A stretch of 64,000 bases of DNA from Hominimerdicola alba 8 (GTDB taxonomy: Bacteria > Bacillota > Clostridia > Oscillospirales > Ruminococcaceae): the NCBI RefSeq assembly GCF_000178155.2, contig NZ_ADKM02000086.1:1-64000 (forward strand), written 5' to 3'. The stretch's first letter is position 1; every line of letters begins with the position of its first letter. Below the pieces are notes generated by a model. That model saw only the letters and a list, made by a program, of their open reading frames with translations. It was not told the origin of the DNA and searched no databases. Of the stretch, positions 41,953 to 49,935 are shown piece after piece. The translations under genes were made by a program, and so were the position numbers.

Positions 41953-42026
41953 CGACCCGGATGAGACTCGAACTCACGACCTCCGCCGTGACAGGGCGGC
42001 GTTCTAACCAACTGAACTACCGGGCC
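41953..42026 (-). tRNA. tRNA-Asp (GTC)
   Basis: 74 nt. The acceptor GGCCCGG pairs with CCGGGTC, the anticodon loop is CTGTCAC and the T-loop is TTCGAGT. CCA is not encoded. Confidence 0.96.
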
Positions 42027-42052
42027 GTAGAGTTGTTCAAGACAACTCTTAA

Positions 42053-42128
42053 TGGTGGGGACTACAGGGCTCGAACCTGTGACCCTCTGCTTGTAAGGCA
42101 GATGCTCTCCCAGCTGAGCTAAACCCCC
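42053..42128 (-). tRNA. tRNA-Val (TAC)
   Basis: 76 nt including an encoded CCA, unlike the other three. The anticodon loop is CTTACAA and the T-loop is TTCGAGC. First gene of the tRNA operon. Confidence 0.96.
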
Positions 42129-42181
42129 AGATTTTCTTTGTCGTGAGTTTCGTTTTTGTTTTGTCCCTCACAACAGTATCT

Positions 42182-42210
42182 ATTATACACCATATCGTTC
42201 GATTTGTCAA
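42182..42210 (-). promoter_or_regulatory. Perfect consensus promoter of the tRNA operon
   Basis: On the minus strand TTGACA (42205-42210) and TATAAT (42182-42187) have a 17-bp spacer. Confidence 0.9.
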
Positions 42211-42280
42211 CCCCTTTTTTCAAAAAAAATAATATTTTTTTGTTTTAATTTTTTCATTGTTTATTAAATGCAATATCGGC

Positions 42281-42313
42281 AAAAAAACGCCCGTCAGATG
42301 GAAAACGGGCGGT
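42281..42313 (-). terminator. Terminator of the AT-rich lipoprotein unit
   Basis: The minus-strand stem CGCCCGT / ACGGGCG is followed by seven T. Confidence 0.9.
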
Positions 42314-42353
42314 CTTATCCTTTTATATTTTCATTAAAATCTTGCGCTGCAAC

Positions 42354-42515
42354 TTAATCAATTAGTGTAGTATAATTTCCATTTTTGAAACCCTGAACAA
42401 CTGACTTTACAGTAAAAGATTCAGAAATATTTTTAGCCTCATCGTATTCAACATAAAGCTCATTAAAATATGCGATATTATCCAATAATACCAATTCTTC
42501 ATTGCTTAAATTCAT
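42354..42515 (-). CDS. 53-residue AT-rich protein, possible truncated head
   Basis: The frame begins MNLSNEELVLLDNIAYF and ends GNYTTLID at TAA, with a terminator right after. The opening resembles the start of larger clostridial proteins that begin MNLS-x-EEL-x-LLD, so this may be a truncated head or a stand-alone small protein. A 16-bp tandem duplication (TGAATTTAAGCAA twice) lies across the start and moves the GAGGT ribosome site about 22 bp from the ATG. It follows the lipoprotein gene by 28 bp, and both share a low GC content. Confidence 0.55.
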   Translation of the reverse strand: MNLSNEELVLLDNIAYFNELYVEYDEAKNISESFTVKSVVQGFKNGNYTTLID

Positions 42516-42543
42516 TTTTGCTTAAATTCAATTTTACCTCATG

Positions 42544-43308
42544 CTAATTTAGTTCAGTTATTAATATTTTTTCTATTCTTTCATAAATAAAGTTTTGACC
42601 ATTAGTTATTCTGGAATAATCATCATCCTTACATACATTAAGGCAAACTTCCATATTTTCGTTAATTAAGCTGACATCTGATTTGAGTTCTGAAAACTCT
42701 CTTTCAATATCACTAATTTTTTCATATTCGCTTTGAGGAATAATTAAATCAAAAATTATTTTGGGGCTTTCTTTTTTATCCTCTATTTCGCCTGCCGATT
42801 TAATTATTTCTTCCGCGGAATAATCGGCATCAAATTCACTTGGAAAATAAATGGTTGAACTAGATAAGAATGATATATAATACTCCTCAATATTTGTTTT
42901 TTTCACATATCTATTAAGCCATTCTTCCATTCTATCTTTTATTACCTTGCTATAATATGCTTTCTTTTTTACATATAACTCTTCGTTATCATTCGCATAT
43001 ACATCCACAAAATACTCTTCTTCATTGATATTCACAGTTACATGATAATACAAACCTTTTGACTTACCTAAAAAAACACCGCCTGCAATCCCTTTATGTG
43101 TAACTACAGCTTTTATCCCATATTTATCATTAAAATATTCTTCAACTAATGGGTCAACTTCTTCTTCAAGTTTTTCCAGTTCAGGACGAGATAATTTCTT
43201 TGGTTCATTATTGTCGGTTTTAAAAATCGAACAGCCTGTTAAAATTAATAGTCCCACAACGATCGCTGCTGACAATATTTTTGAAAGGCTTTTCCGTAGA
43301 TATTTCAA
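42544..43308 (-). CDS. AT-rich lipoprotein, unknown
   Basis: A 254-residue lipoprotein with signal segment ILSAAIVVGLLILTGC (lipobox LTGC, Cys 26). The mature part is charged and Glu/Lys-rich, with a strand-like first half (VVTHKGIAGGVFLGKSKGLYYHVTVNI) and a coiled, acidic second half. No known family. TTG at 43308 is the likely start, as GAGGTG lies 6 bp before it; GTG at 43317 overlaps that site. The whole 42.3-43.6 kb block is AT-rich relative to its flanks, and a family A element sits in its leader. Confidence 0.75.
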   Translation of the reverse strand: MKYLRKSLSKILSAAIVVGLLILTGCSIFKTDNNEPKKLSRPELEKLEEEVDPLVEEYFNDKYGIKAVVTHKGIAGGVFLGKSKGLYYHVTVNINEEEYFVDVYANDNEELYVKKKAYYSKVIKDRMEEWLNRYVKKTNIEEYYISFLSSSTIYFPSEFDADYSAEEIIKSAGEIEDKKESPKIIFDLIIPQSEYEKISDIEREFSELKSDVSLINENMEVCLNVCKDDDYSRITNGQNFIYERIEKILITELN

Positions 43309-43327
43309 TATTGTCACCTCACTCTAT

Positions 43328-43417
43328 TATAGCAATCCGCCTTAAAATTCAGACAAAATCCATAGATCCGAGCTTTTGCGACTGGATTTTGTGAATTTAA
43401 ATAGTTGGATTGCTATA
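43328..43417 (+). mobile_element. MITE family A, copy 4, with 13-bp deletion
   Basis: 90 bp against 103 in the others. AGTCACAAAATCC is missing from the left arm, between two AAAATCCA words, as expected of slippage. It lies in the leader of the lipoprotein gene, 19 bp from the start codon. Confidence 0.92.
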
Positions 43418-43547
43418 GTGTTTTCAACTTGAATATTGTCTAAAAATCAGCTTGTGATCTATAGTCCCAACATTCATCGTCTTCTTCTTTCTTATTTATT
43501 TGTAAGAATTGTACAATTTGTTTTATATATAATGTACAATTGAAATT

Positions 43548-43576
43548 ATTATATCACCGTTCACGAGCCTTGTCAA
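43548..43576 (-). promoter_or_regulatory. Perfect consensus promoter of the lipoprotein unit
   Basis: On the minus strand TTGACA (43571-43576) and TATAAT (43548-43553) have a 17-bp spacer, about 240 bp before the gene. Two TGTACAAT words lie downstream of it, and the MITE lies between promoter and gene. Confidence 0.85.
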
Positions 43577-43661
43577 CGAAATATTCGACAATTCGTGATT
43601 ATAAACTTAATATCTCAAATCAGATTATTGTTATTGGTAATTTTGTGGAAATTTCTGCTAG

Positions 43662-43700
43662 TAAAAAAACGGACTGAAAACCGCCTTTCAGTCCGTTTTG
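43662..43700 (-). terminator. Terminator of hslO
   Basis: The minus-strand stem AAAACGGACTGAAA / TTTCAGTCCGTTTT is followed by TTT. Confidence 0.9.
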
Positions 43701-43707
43701 ATATTCA

Positions 43708-44586
43708 TTATTTCTTGCTCTCTTCCAGCAGTTTTCTGACCTCATCGGGGGTGAAACTGTAGTGTTTGCCGCAGAAGTGGCATTTGATATCCACATCGCC
43801 GTCCTTGATGATATCATTAAGTTCCTGTTCGCCCAATGAGATCAGCACCCGCTCTGTGCGCTCGCGGGAACAGTCACAGCGATAATCCACCTTGAAATCG
43901 TCAAGCACGTTTGGTTCTAAGCCGTCAAGCGCCATCAGCGCGATCTCATCGGTAGTGCGGCCGTCTTCCATCAGCTTTGTGACAGACTGCATCTTAGCTA
44001 TGTTCTGCTCTATCTGCGTGATTATCTCATCGCTTGCAAAAGGAAGCACCTGTATCAGGAAGCCGCCTGCGTTCTTCACCGTGAGGTCGGGGTTTATCAG
44101 CACGCCCAGAGCCGTAACGCTGGGCACCTGCTCGCTCTGTGCGAGGTATGCGGTGATATCCTCAGCTATTTCGCCGCTGACAAGGGGCACCTGACCCACA
44201 TAAGGTTCTTTAAGCCCCAGATCCTTTATAACGGTTATCGCGCCGTCAACACCAACTGCGCCTGCAACATCAAGTTTACCGATGGAGTTTGGCGGAAGTT
44301 CGACCACAGGCTGCATGACATCAGCCTTGACATTACCGTAGCTGTCAGCGACCGCGATAAGCTGACCCGCAGGTCCGCCGCCGTCTATCTTGACAGTCAC
44401 CCTGTCGTCCTCGCCTTTCATGCCGAAACCCATCAGCGAAGTACCCATAGCCAGTCTGCCCAGCGCCGCAGTCACCACCGCCGACGACTGATGAACACGC
44501 TCTATCTCACAGACTATATCCTTGCCATCGATGGCAGAGCATACCACCGAAGCGTCCTTTGAAATTGCTCTTACGATTCTTCCCAA
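43708..44586 (-). CDS. hslO: Redox-regulated chaperone Hsp33
   Basis: A 292-residue Hsp33. The C-terminal zinc switch is complete: CDC near residue 233, then CHFC near 266. The N-terminal half has GRLAMGTSLMGF and KIDGGGPAGQLI. It holds unfolding proteins under oxidative stress. The likely start is TTG at 44586, with GGGAG 9 bp upstream; this gives MGRIVRAI, in line with relatives. It is the last gene of a unit with a TrpR-family regulator, a methyltransferase and a disrupted membrane protein gene. Confidence 0.94.
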   Translation of the reverse strand: MGRIVRAISKDASVVCSAIDGKDIVCEIERVHQSSAVVTAALGRLAMGTSLMGFGMKGEDDRVTVKIDGGGPAGQLIAVADSYGNVKADVMQPVVELPPNSIGKLDVAGAVGVDGAITVIKDLGLKEPYVGQVPLVSGEIAEDITAYLAQSEQVPSVTALGVLINPDLTVKNAGGFLIQVLPFASDEIITQIEQNIAKMQSVTKLMEDGRTTDEIALMALDGLEPNVLDDFKVDYRCDCSRERTERVLISLGEQELNDIIKDGDVDIKCHFCGKHYSFTPDEVRKLLEESKK

Positions 44587-44609
44587 TTTAACTATCTCCC
44601 ATGTCAAAG

Positions 44610-45007
44610 TTAAAATATGCCCATATTGTAAAACAAAGCCGCCGCCACAATACAGACCACAAAGAATATGCTCTCGGCATTATCGGCACATCTGTGCGGT
44701 TCACGGCGCTTGTCAAACAGCGATGCACCGCACCTGTTCCACCAAAAGCCCGCCGCTGCGGGTATATAGCAATCCGCCTTAAAATTCAGACAAAATCCAG
44801 TCACAAAATCCATAGATCCGAGCTTTTGCGACTGGATTTTGTGAATTTAAATAGTTGGATTGCTATAATTATCATAACAGCCGTCGGCACACTGCCAAAT
44901 TTCCCATCGGGAAATTTTACGCCGACGATCAGTGCAATAAAAAGCATAATGGCGGACATTCCGCCTGCTATCCCGAAACCGCGCGGCACTCGGCGGAAGT
45001 CATTCAT
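44610..45007 (-). pseudogene. Small membrane protein gene split by a MITE
   Basis: The 5' part encodes MNDFRRVPRGFGIAGGMSAI and a helix up to VMII. A family A element follows. The 3' part encodes IPAAAGFWWNRCGASLFDKR and a last helix to MGIF. Removing the element plus one TA joins ATT ATA CCC exactly in frame, restoring a protein of about 99 residues with three hydrophobic helices. The family is not recognised. The gene overlaps the methyltransferase end and lies before hslO, so the element also sits in the hslO transcript. Confidence 0.88.
44765..44867 (+). mobile_element. MITE family A, copy 5, inside the membrane protein gene
   Basis: 103 bp with TA repeats and ends TATAGCAATCC / GGATTGCTATA. 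Net gain is 101 bp, so the reading frame is broken. Confidence 0.95.
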
Positions 45008-45758
45008 CTGTCCCACGCGCTTTGCGCCTGCACACGTACAACTCACGCTGAGTTGTATCGCAGGGCGGTTCTTCGGTCAGACCATCACAGACCTCAACTA
45101 TCTCAAAGCCGAACTCATCGACCGTCTGCACTATCAGGTCACGCGGCAGAAGTATCTCGCTGATATACTCGCTCTCACGGGTGTATCTGCCGTCTTCGCC
45201 CTCTGCGAAAAAATCAAGCACCATATCGACCCGACCGTCTGTCCGACACTGATTGCGCCAACTGCAAAAAAGCCCGTCAAGTTCATAGACGAAGCTGTTA
45301 TCGCCCAGTACCTTACGGTGCTTATACTCGGTGTTCACATCAAAAATGAACAGCCCGCCGTCACAGATGAACATCGCCGCACGCTTGACCGCGCGCCTGA
45401 AAGCCTCAGTATAAGGCAGATGGTTCATGCCGTCCAGCACACAGACAATGATATCAGCCGCCCCCCAGAGGTCAAGTTCGGTCATATCCTGCAAAACGTA
45501 GGTTATCTCGCTGTCAGCCGACTTTGCACGTTCAGCTTCCTCAAGCATTTCAGCAGATATGTCAACACCGATGACATCGAAGCCCAGTTTTTCGAGTTCG
45601 CGGCAAAGTCTGCCTGTACCGCACCCAAGTTCCACCACGACTTCATTCTCGCTGCTGTATTTCTGACCCAGCTGCCTTATCCGACCTGCTATGCTGCTGT
45701 ATGGCACATCAGCCTGCAAAGCATCGTAGTACTTGGCAAAACTACCGTAACCGCTCAC
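45000..45758 (-). CDS. Class I SAM-dependent methyltransferase
   Basis: A 252-residue methyltransferase. Motif I VVELGCGTGRLCRELEKLG is near residue 40, motif II is VIGVDISAEMLEEA, and the ITYVLQDMTEL segment follows, then a C-terminal FCSW segment with beta strands. The substrate is unknown. It starts at GTG overlapping the stop of the TrpR-family gene (GTGA), so the two are translationally coupled. Confidence 0.9.
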   Translation of the reverse strand: MSGYGSFAKYYDALQADVPYSSIAGRIRQLGQKYSSENEVVVELGCGTGRLCRELEKLGFDVIGVDISAEMLEEAERAKSADSEITYVLQDMTELDLWGAADIIVCVLDGMNHLPYTEAFRRAVKRAAMFICDGGLFIFDVNTEYKHRKVLGDNSFVYELDGLFCSWRNQCRTDGRVDMVLDFFAEGEDGRYTRESEYISEILLPRDLIVQTVDEFGFEIVEVCDGLTEEPPCDTTQRELYVCRRKARGTDE

Positions 45759-46063
45759 TTTCCGCTGTCCTTCTTCTTTTCCAGACGGTCAAATACGATA
45801 TTGTAACCGCCGCTGCCGTCATAAGAAAGTGACCTGTTGACGCGGCTGATGGTCGCGGTGGAAGCGCCTGTTTCCTTGACTATATCGCTGTATACATGCT
45901 TGTCGGTCAGCATTCTCGCGACCTGAAAGCGCTGTGAGAAACTCTTAAGTTCAGGCACAGTGCATAGGTCTTTAAAGAAAAGCCTGCACTCTTCCAGTGT
46001 TTCAAGGCAGAGTATTGCTTCATAAAGTTCGTCCAGATTTGATATCTCTAATTTATCGCGCAT
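45755..46063 (-). CDS. TrpR/YerC/YecD family DNA-binding protein
   Basis: A 102-residue regulator of the TrpR-like superfamily. FFKDLCTVPELKSFSQRFQVA and the helix-turn-helix YSDIVKETGASTATISRVNRS at about residues 60-81 match the YerC/YecD pattern. It probably represses its own operon: a 9-bp perfect inverted repeat overlaps the promoter -10. AAGGAG lies 8 bp before the ATG at 46063; the longer frame from 46132 begins inside the operator. The ligand is unknown, and tryptophan is not implied by this subfamily. Confidence 0.88.
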   Translation of the reverse strand: MRDKLEISNLDELYEAILCLETLEECRLFFKDLCTVPELKSFSQRFQVARMLTDKHVYSDIVKETGASTATISRVNRSLSYDGSGGYNIVFDRLEKKKDSGK

Positions 46064-46104
46064 AAAAAACACTCCTTTACATTTGCCGCTTTTCATATTG
46101 TAAA

Positions 46105-46151
46105 GTGCTAAAACATATTTATATTTTAGCACATTACAGCGTAAATGTAAA
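46105..46151 (-). promoter_or_regulatory. Promoter with overlapping palindromic operator
   Basis: On the minus strand TTTACA (46146-46151) and TAAAAT (46123-46128) have a 17-bp spacer. GTGCTAAAA (46105-46113) and TTTTAGCAC (46124-46132) form a perfect 9-bp inverted repeat covering the -10. Confidence 0.85.
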
Positions 46152-46191
46152 GGGGTATATTGAATATTTTGTGTGAATAAACTAACTGATA

Positions 46192-46920
46192 TTACTTTTT
46201 GCGGTTAGGTGTCAGGAAGCCTGTAAAATCGCTGTCATCATCATCTTCGTCAGAGGCGCTGTCAATTTCAGCCGCTTCTTCTGCTGACGTTTCTGCACGA
46301 ATTTCTTCGCCGTATGTATCGAACCAGTCCTGACGCACCTCTTCGATGACCGCTTTCAATTCGTCAACGCCCTCGCCGGTCACAGCCGAGAAAGGTATAC
46401 AGTGTATATCCTCAAAACAGGGTATCTCTTCAGCAAAAGCCGCCATACGCGCCTTGCGTGCGGTGGGTTTCAGCTTGTCAGCCTTAGTAAGCACGATGAC
46501 AAAAGGCATCTCATTGTCGATGAGATAGTTTATCATCTGGATATCGTCCTTGCTGGGGGCATGGCGCATGTCTATCAGCTGGAATACTATCTCAACATAG
46601 CGCTCAAAATCGCCCAGATAGCCGCCTATAAGTTCGCCCCACTTGCCTTTTTCGGCTTTTGAAACGTTAGCATAGCCGTAGCCCGGCAGGTCAACGAAAT
46701 AAACGTCCTCCACCGAGAAAAAGTTGATAGTCACCGTTTTTCCCGGAACAGAGCTGACCCTTGCCATGTTTTTGCGGTTGAATATTTTGTTTATCAGTGA
46801 AGATTTGCCCACATTCGACCGACCTGAGAATGCAAATTCGGGGCGGTCAGACTTTGGTATCTGCGAGAATTTGCCGTAAGAGGTCACAAATTCTGCCTTG
46901 TTGAAATTCAGCGGCTTCAT
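46192..46920 (-). CDS. engB: Ribosome biogenesis GTPase YsxC/EngB
   Basis: A 242-residue TRAFAC GTPase. G1 GRSNVGKSS, a conserved T in G2, G3 DLPGYG, G4 TKAD and G5 SAVTGEGV are all present in order. It acts in assembly of the large ribosomal subunit. An acidic extension of about 40 residues (EEAAEIDSASDEDDDDSD) follows the GTPase fold, which is longer than usual for the family. It lies 58 bp after lon on the same strand, a common pairing in Firmicutes. Confidence 0.95.
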   Translation of the reverse strand: MKPLNFNKAEFVTSYGKFSQIPKSDRPEFAFSGRSNVGKSSLINKIFNRKNMARVSSVPGKTVTINFFSVEDVYFVDLPGYGYANVSKAEKGKWGELIGGYLGDFERYVEIVFQLIDMRHAPSKDDIQMINYLIDNEMPFVIVLTKADKLKPTARKARMAAFAEEIPCFEDIHCIPFSAVTGEGVDELKAVIEEVRQDWFDTYGEEIRAETSAEEAAEIDSASDEDDDDSDFTGFLTPNRKK

Positions 46921-46978
46921 CTCATTCTCCTTTCACGATAACGGGGGCAGACTTTGCCGCCCCCACCTTTATGCTTTA

Positions 46979-49408
46979 TCAGACTGTCTTTCTTGCTCTG
47001 CCGCGTCTTTTTACGGGCAGGACTTCGGGCATCATCTCAGGCATTACCTCAGCCTGCGGCGGTTTAACAAGAGCCGCTCTCAGAACATCATCGATGGTCT
47101 TCGCGAAAACGAACTCAACATTCTCCTTGACGATATCTTCGACTTCGTCAAGGTCGCCCCTGTTCTTTTCGGGTACAACGACTGTCTTCATTCCCGCCTT
47201 GTAAGCAGCCATAGTCTTCTCACGCAGACCGCCTATCGGCAGGACTCTGCCTGTCAGAGTTATCTCGCCTGTCATAGCCAGATCACCGCGGACCTTTATG
47301 CCGCTCAGTGCGGAAACAAGTGCTGTTATCATAGTTACGCCCGCAGACGGACCGTCCTTTGGAACAGCGCCCTCAGGTGCGTGTATATGCAGATCTTTCT
47401 TCTCATGGAAGTCTTTCTGTATTCCGTACTCGTCTGCGATGCTTCTGCAATAGCTTACAGCTATCCTTGCGCTTTCCTTCATAACATCGCCCAGCGAACC
47501 TGTAAGTTCTAATGCGCCCTTACCGTCCATGACAAGCACTTCCAGAGGGAGCAACACGCCGCCTACAGAAGTCCACGCCATGCCGTTGACATAGCCAACG
47601 CGGTCTTCCTTATCGGCATCGTCATCAAGGAACTTGATATGACCCAGATAATCAGGGATATTCTTTGCAGAGAATGTGACTTTCGACACATCTTTCTCGA
47701 TTATCTCCTTAGCCGCCTTTCGGCAGAGCGAACCGATATTTCTTTCGAGAGTTCTCACGCCCGCCTCACGGGTGTAGCCGTCTATCAGCATATACAGACC
47801 ATCGTTTGTTATGCGCATCATCGAACTTGTAAGACCATGCTTTTCAAGCTGTTTTTTCAGCAGATGTTTTTTTGCGATATTGAACTTCTCCTCGCGGGTA
47901 TAACTGGAGAGTTCGATTATCTCCATTCTGTCACGCAGAGGACCTGCCACTGTATCAAGAGTATTGGCAGTGGTTATGAACAGCACATCACTGAGGTCAT
48001 AAGGCACTTCAAGGTAATGGTCACGGAAAGCATTGTTCTGCTCACTGTCGAGAACTTCGAGCATAGCCGCAGAGGGGTCACCCCTGAAATCGTTGCTCAT
48101 CTTATCTATTTCGTCCAACAGCATAACGGGGTTTGAAGAGCCTGCAATCTTCATGCCGTTGATTATACGGCCGGGCATAGCACCTATATAGGTCTTTCTG
48201 TGACCTCTGATATCGCTCTCGTCCCTGACACCGCCCAGCGACACGCGCACGAATTTCTTATCAAGCGCCCTTGCCACCGACTTTGCAACAGAAGTCTTAC
48301 CGACACCGGGAGGTCCGACAAGGCAGATTATCTGACCCTTGATATCGGGGGTCAGCTGTCTTACCGCGAGATTCTCCAGTATCCTCTCCTTGACACGCTT
48401 AAGACCATAGTGGTCTTTATCCAGCACGTTCTGTGCTTTTTTGATATCGGTGGTATCTTTTGTATAAACGCCCCAGGGCAGACCCAACACAGTATCGAGA
48501 TAACCTCTGATAACGACCGCTTCTGCGGAAGAACCTGCCATTCTCGAAAGGCGCTTGACCTCTTCATTGAGTTTTTCCTTTATCTCATCAGAAGCCTGCA
48601 TCTCGGTTATTTTTTCGTAATAGCGCTGTATCTCGCCTTCGTCAGAGCCGTCTAGACTGCCCTCGCCCAATTCATTCTGGAGAGCCTTTATCTGCTCACG
48701 TATATAGTATTCACGCTGATTATCTTCTATCTGGTTCTGGACTTGTTCGTGGATATCCCTTTCGAGGGACAGCACATCTATCTCGCGGGCAAGAATAGTC
48801 ATCAGCAGCACCAGCTTTTCGCCTGCTGACGGTGATTCCAGCAACGACTGCCTGTCATTGAAAGCCAGCGGAACATTGAACGCCACAGCTTCAAACAGAT
48901 CTTCAGCCGACTTTGAGCCCATCACCGCATTGTATATCTCCTGCGGCATTTTTGGCATAAGCTGAGAATACTCTTCAAAAGCCTTGCGCACTTCCCTCTC
49001 GACAGCATCCAGTTCATGAGCATAGAGTTTATCTTTTGAATAGTTGGGCATCGGCTTGATGACTGCCTCATAGCAGTCGTCATGGACTATCATATCCACA
49101 AGTTTTGCCTTGCGAACGCCGCGAACCATACACCTGCAAACTCCGCCGGGACTTTTTATGACCTGCCTGATATTTGCAACAGTGCCCACCTTGTACATAT
49201 CGCTTTTTTCGGGAGATTCTACATTAACATCTTTCTGTGCACAGAGGAACACATCGCCCGAAAAATCATTTCTGGCATTCTGCAAACTCTGCACAGACAT
49301 TTCTCTGCCCACATCAAAATTGACGCTCATACCGGGAAAAACGACCAGATCTCTTGTAGGTATCATCGGCATTACAGTGCCGTTTTTTATTTCAATTTGC
49401 TTATCCAT
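46979..49408 (-). CDS. lon: ATP-dependent protease Lon
   Basis: An 809-residue LonA. The N-terminal substrate domain begins MPMIPTRDLVVFPGM, the AAA+ module has Walker A GPPGVGKT and Walker B LLDEIDKM, and the C-terminal protease has the Ser/Lys dyad in PKDGPSAGVTM and REKTMAAYKAG. It degrades damaged and regulatory proteins in the cytosol. AAAGGAG lies 5 bp before the ATG at 49408. No CtsR or CIRCE-type heat-shock operator is seen at its promoter. Confidence 0.97.
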   Translation of the reverse strand: MDKQIEIKNGTVMPMIPTRDLVVFPGMSVNFDVGREMSVQSLQNARNDFSGDVFLCAQKDVNVESPEKSDMYKVGTVANIRQVIKSPGGVCRCMVRGVRKAKLVDMIVHDDCYEAVIKPMPNYSKDKLYAHELDAVEREVRKAFEEYSQLMPKMPQEIYNAVMGSKSAEDLFEAVAFNVPLAFNDRQSLLESPSAGEKLVLLMTILAREIDVLSLERDIHEQVQNQIEDNQREYYIREQIKALQNELGEGSLDGSDEGEIQRYYEKITEMQASDEIKEKLNEEVKRLSRMAGSSAEAVVIRGYLDTVLGLPWGVYTKDTTDIKKAQNVLDKDHYGLKRVKERILENLAVRQLTPDIKGQIICLVGPPGVGKTSVAKSVARALDKKFVRVSLGGVRDESDIRGHRKTYIGAMPGRIINGMKIAGSSNPVMLLDEIDKMSNDFRGDPSAAMLEVLDSEQNNAFRDHYLEVPYDLSDVLFITTANTLDTVAGPLRDRMEIIELSSYTREEKFNIAKKHLLKKQLEKHGLTSSMMRITNDGLYMLIDGYTREAGVRTLERNIGSLCRKAAKEIIEKDVSKVTFSAKNIPDYLGHIKFLDDDADKEDRVGYVNGMAWTSVGGVLLPLEVLVMDGKGALELTGSLGDVMKESARIAVSYCRSIADEYGIQKDFHEKKDLHIHAPEGAVPKDGPSAGVTMITALVSALSGIKVRGDLAMTGEITLTGRVLPIGGLREKTMAAYKAGMKTVVVPEKNRGDLDEVEDIVKENVEFVFAKTIDDVLRAALVKPPQAEVMPEMMPEVLPVKRRGRARKTV

Positions 49409-49469
49409 ATTAACTCCTTTCGTCTGACAACTCACACAAAAACAGTATATCTTACTTTCCTGCTATCTT

Positions 49470-49498
49470 ATTATAACATATATCCTCCTGCATTGCAA
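49470..49498 (-). promoter_or_regulatory. Promoter of lon
   Basis: On the minus strand TTGCAA (49493-49498) and TATAAT (49470-49475) have a 17-bp spacer. Confidence 0.82.
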
Positions 49499-49563
49499 CA
49501 GGAAATAAAAGCAATATCTATCTCACAAAACGCAGGTGCAAAAGGCAGTATATCTGCCGCTTG

Positions 49564-49583
49564 CATCTGCCTTTTGGCAGATG
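49564..49583. repeat. Short perfect hairpin between lon and rpsR
   Basis: CATCTGCC-TTTT-GGCAGATG lies in the lon upstream region, downstream of the rpsR terminator. Its role is unclear. Confidence 0.5.
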
Positions 49584-49586
49584 GTA

Positions 49587-49615
49587 CAAAAACGAGGTAC
49601 CCCGAAGGATACCTC
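49587..49615 (-). terminator. Terminator of the rpsF-ssb-rpsR operon
   Basis: The minus-strand stem GAGGTA / TACCTC (extended by CC/GG) is followed by TTTTTG. Confidence 0.85.
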
Positions 49616-49628
49616 ATCAAAACGCATA

Positions 49629-49880
49629 TTAATCAGCTACATATGGGAGCAGAGCTACGTGTCTTGCTCTCTTGATAGCCTTTGTCAGCTCTCTCTGGTG
49701 ATAAGCGCAGGTGCCTGTTACACGGCGGGGCAGTATCTTAGCCCTTTCTGTCATGCACTTTCTGAGCTTTGCGATATCCTTATAATCGATCTTCTCAGCT
49801 CTGTCAACACAGAACATGCAAACCTTCTTGCGGCCTCTCTTTACAGGTCTGCCGCCGGTTCTTTCCTTATCCATAGCCAT
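49629..49880 (-). CDS. rpsR: Ribosomal protein S18
   Basis: An 83-residue S18 with the conserved core [29 protein letters not shown] near residues 30-58. The N-terminal part has cysteines (CMFC), the zinc-type form, with a third in GTC and a fourth residue as His. It is part of the 30S platform with S6. GAGGAGGG precedes the ATG. It is third in the classical rpsF-ssb-rpsR operon. Confidence 0.97.
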   Translation of the reverse strand: MAMDKERTGGRPVKRGRKKVCMFCVDRAEKIDYKDIAKLRKCMTERAKILPRRVTGTCAYHQRELTKAIKRARHVALLPYVAD

Positions 49881-49935
49881 CGTATATTTCCCTCCTCGTC
49901 AAGGAATTACTAAATTCAAATTAATGATCTTTGGA

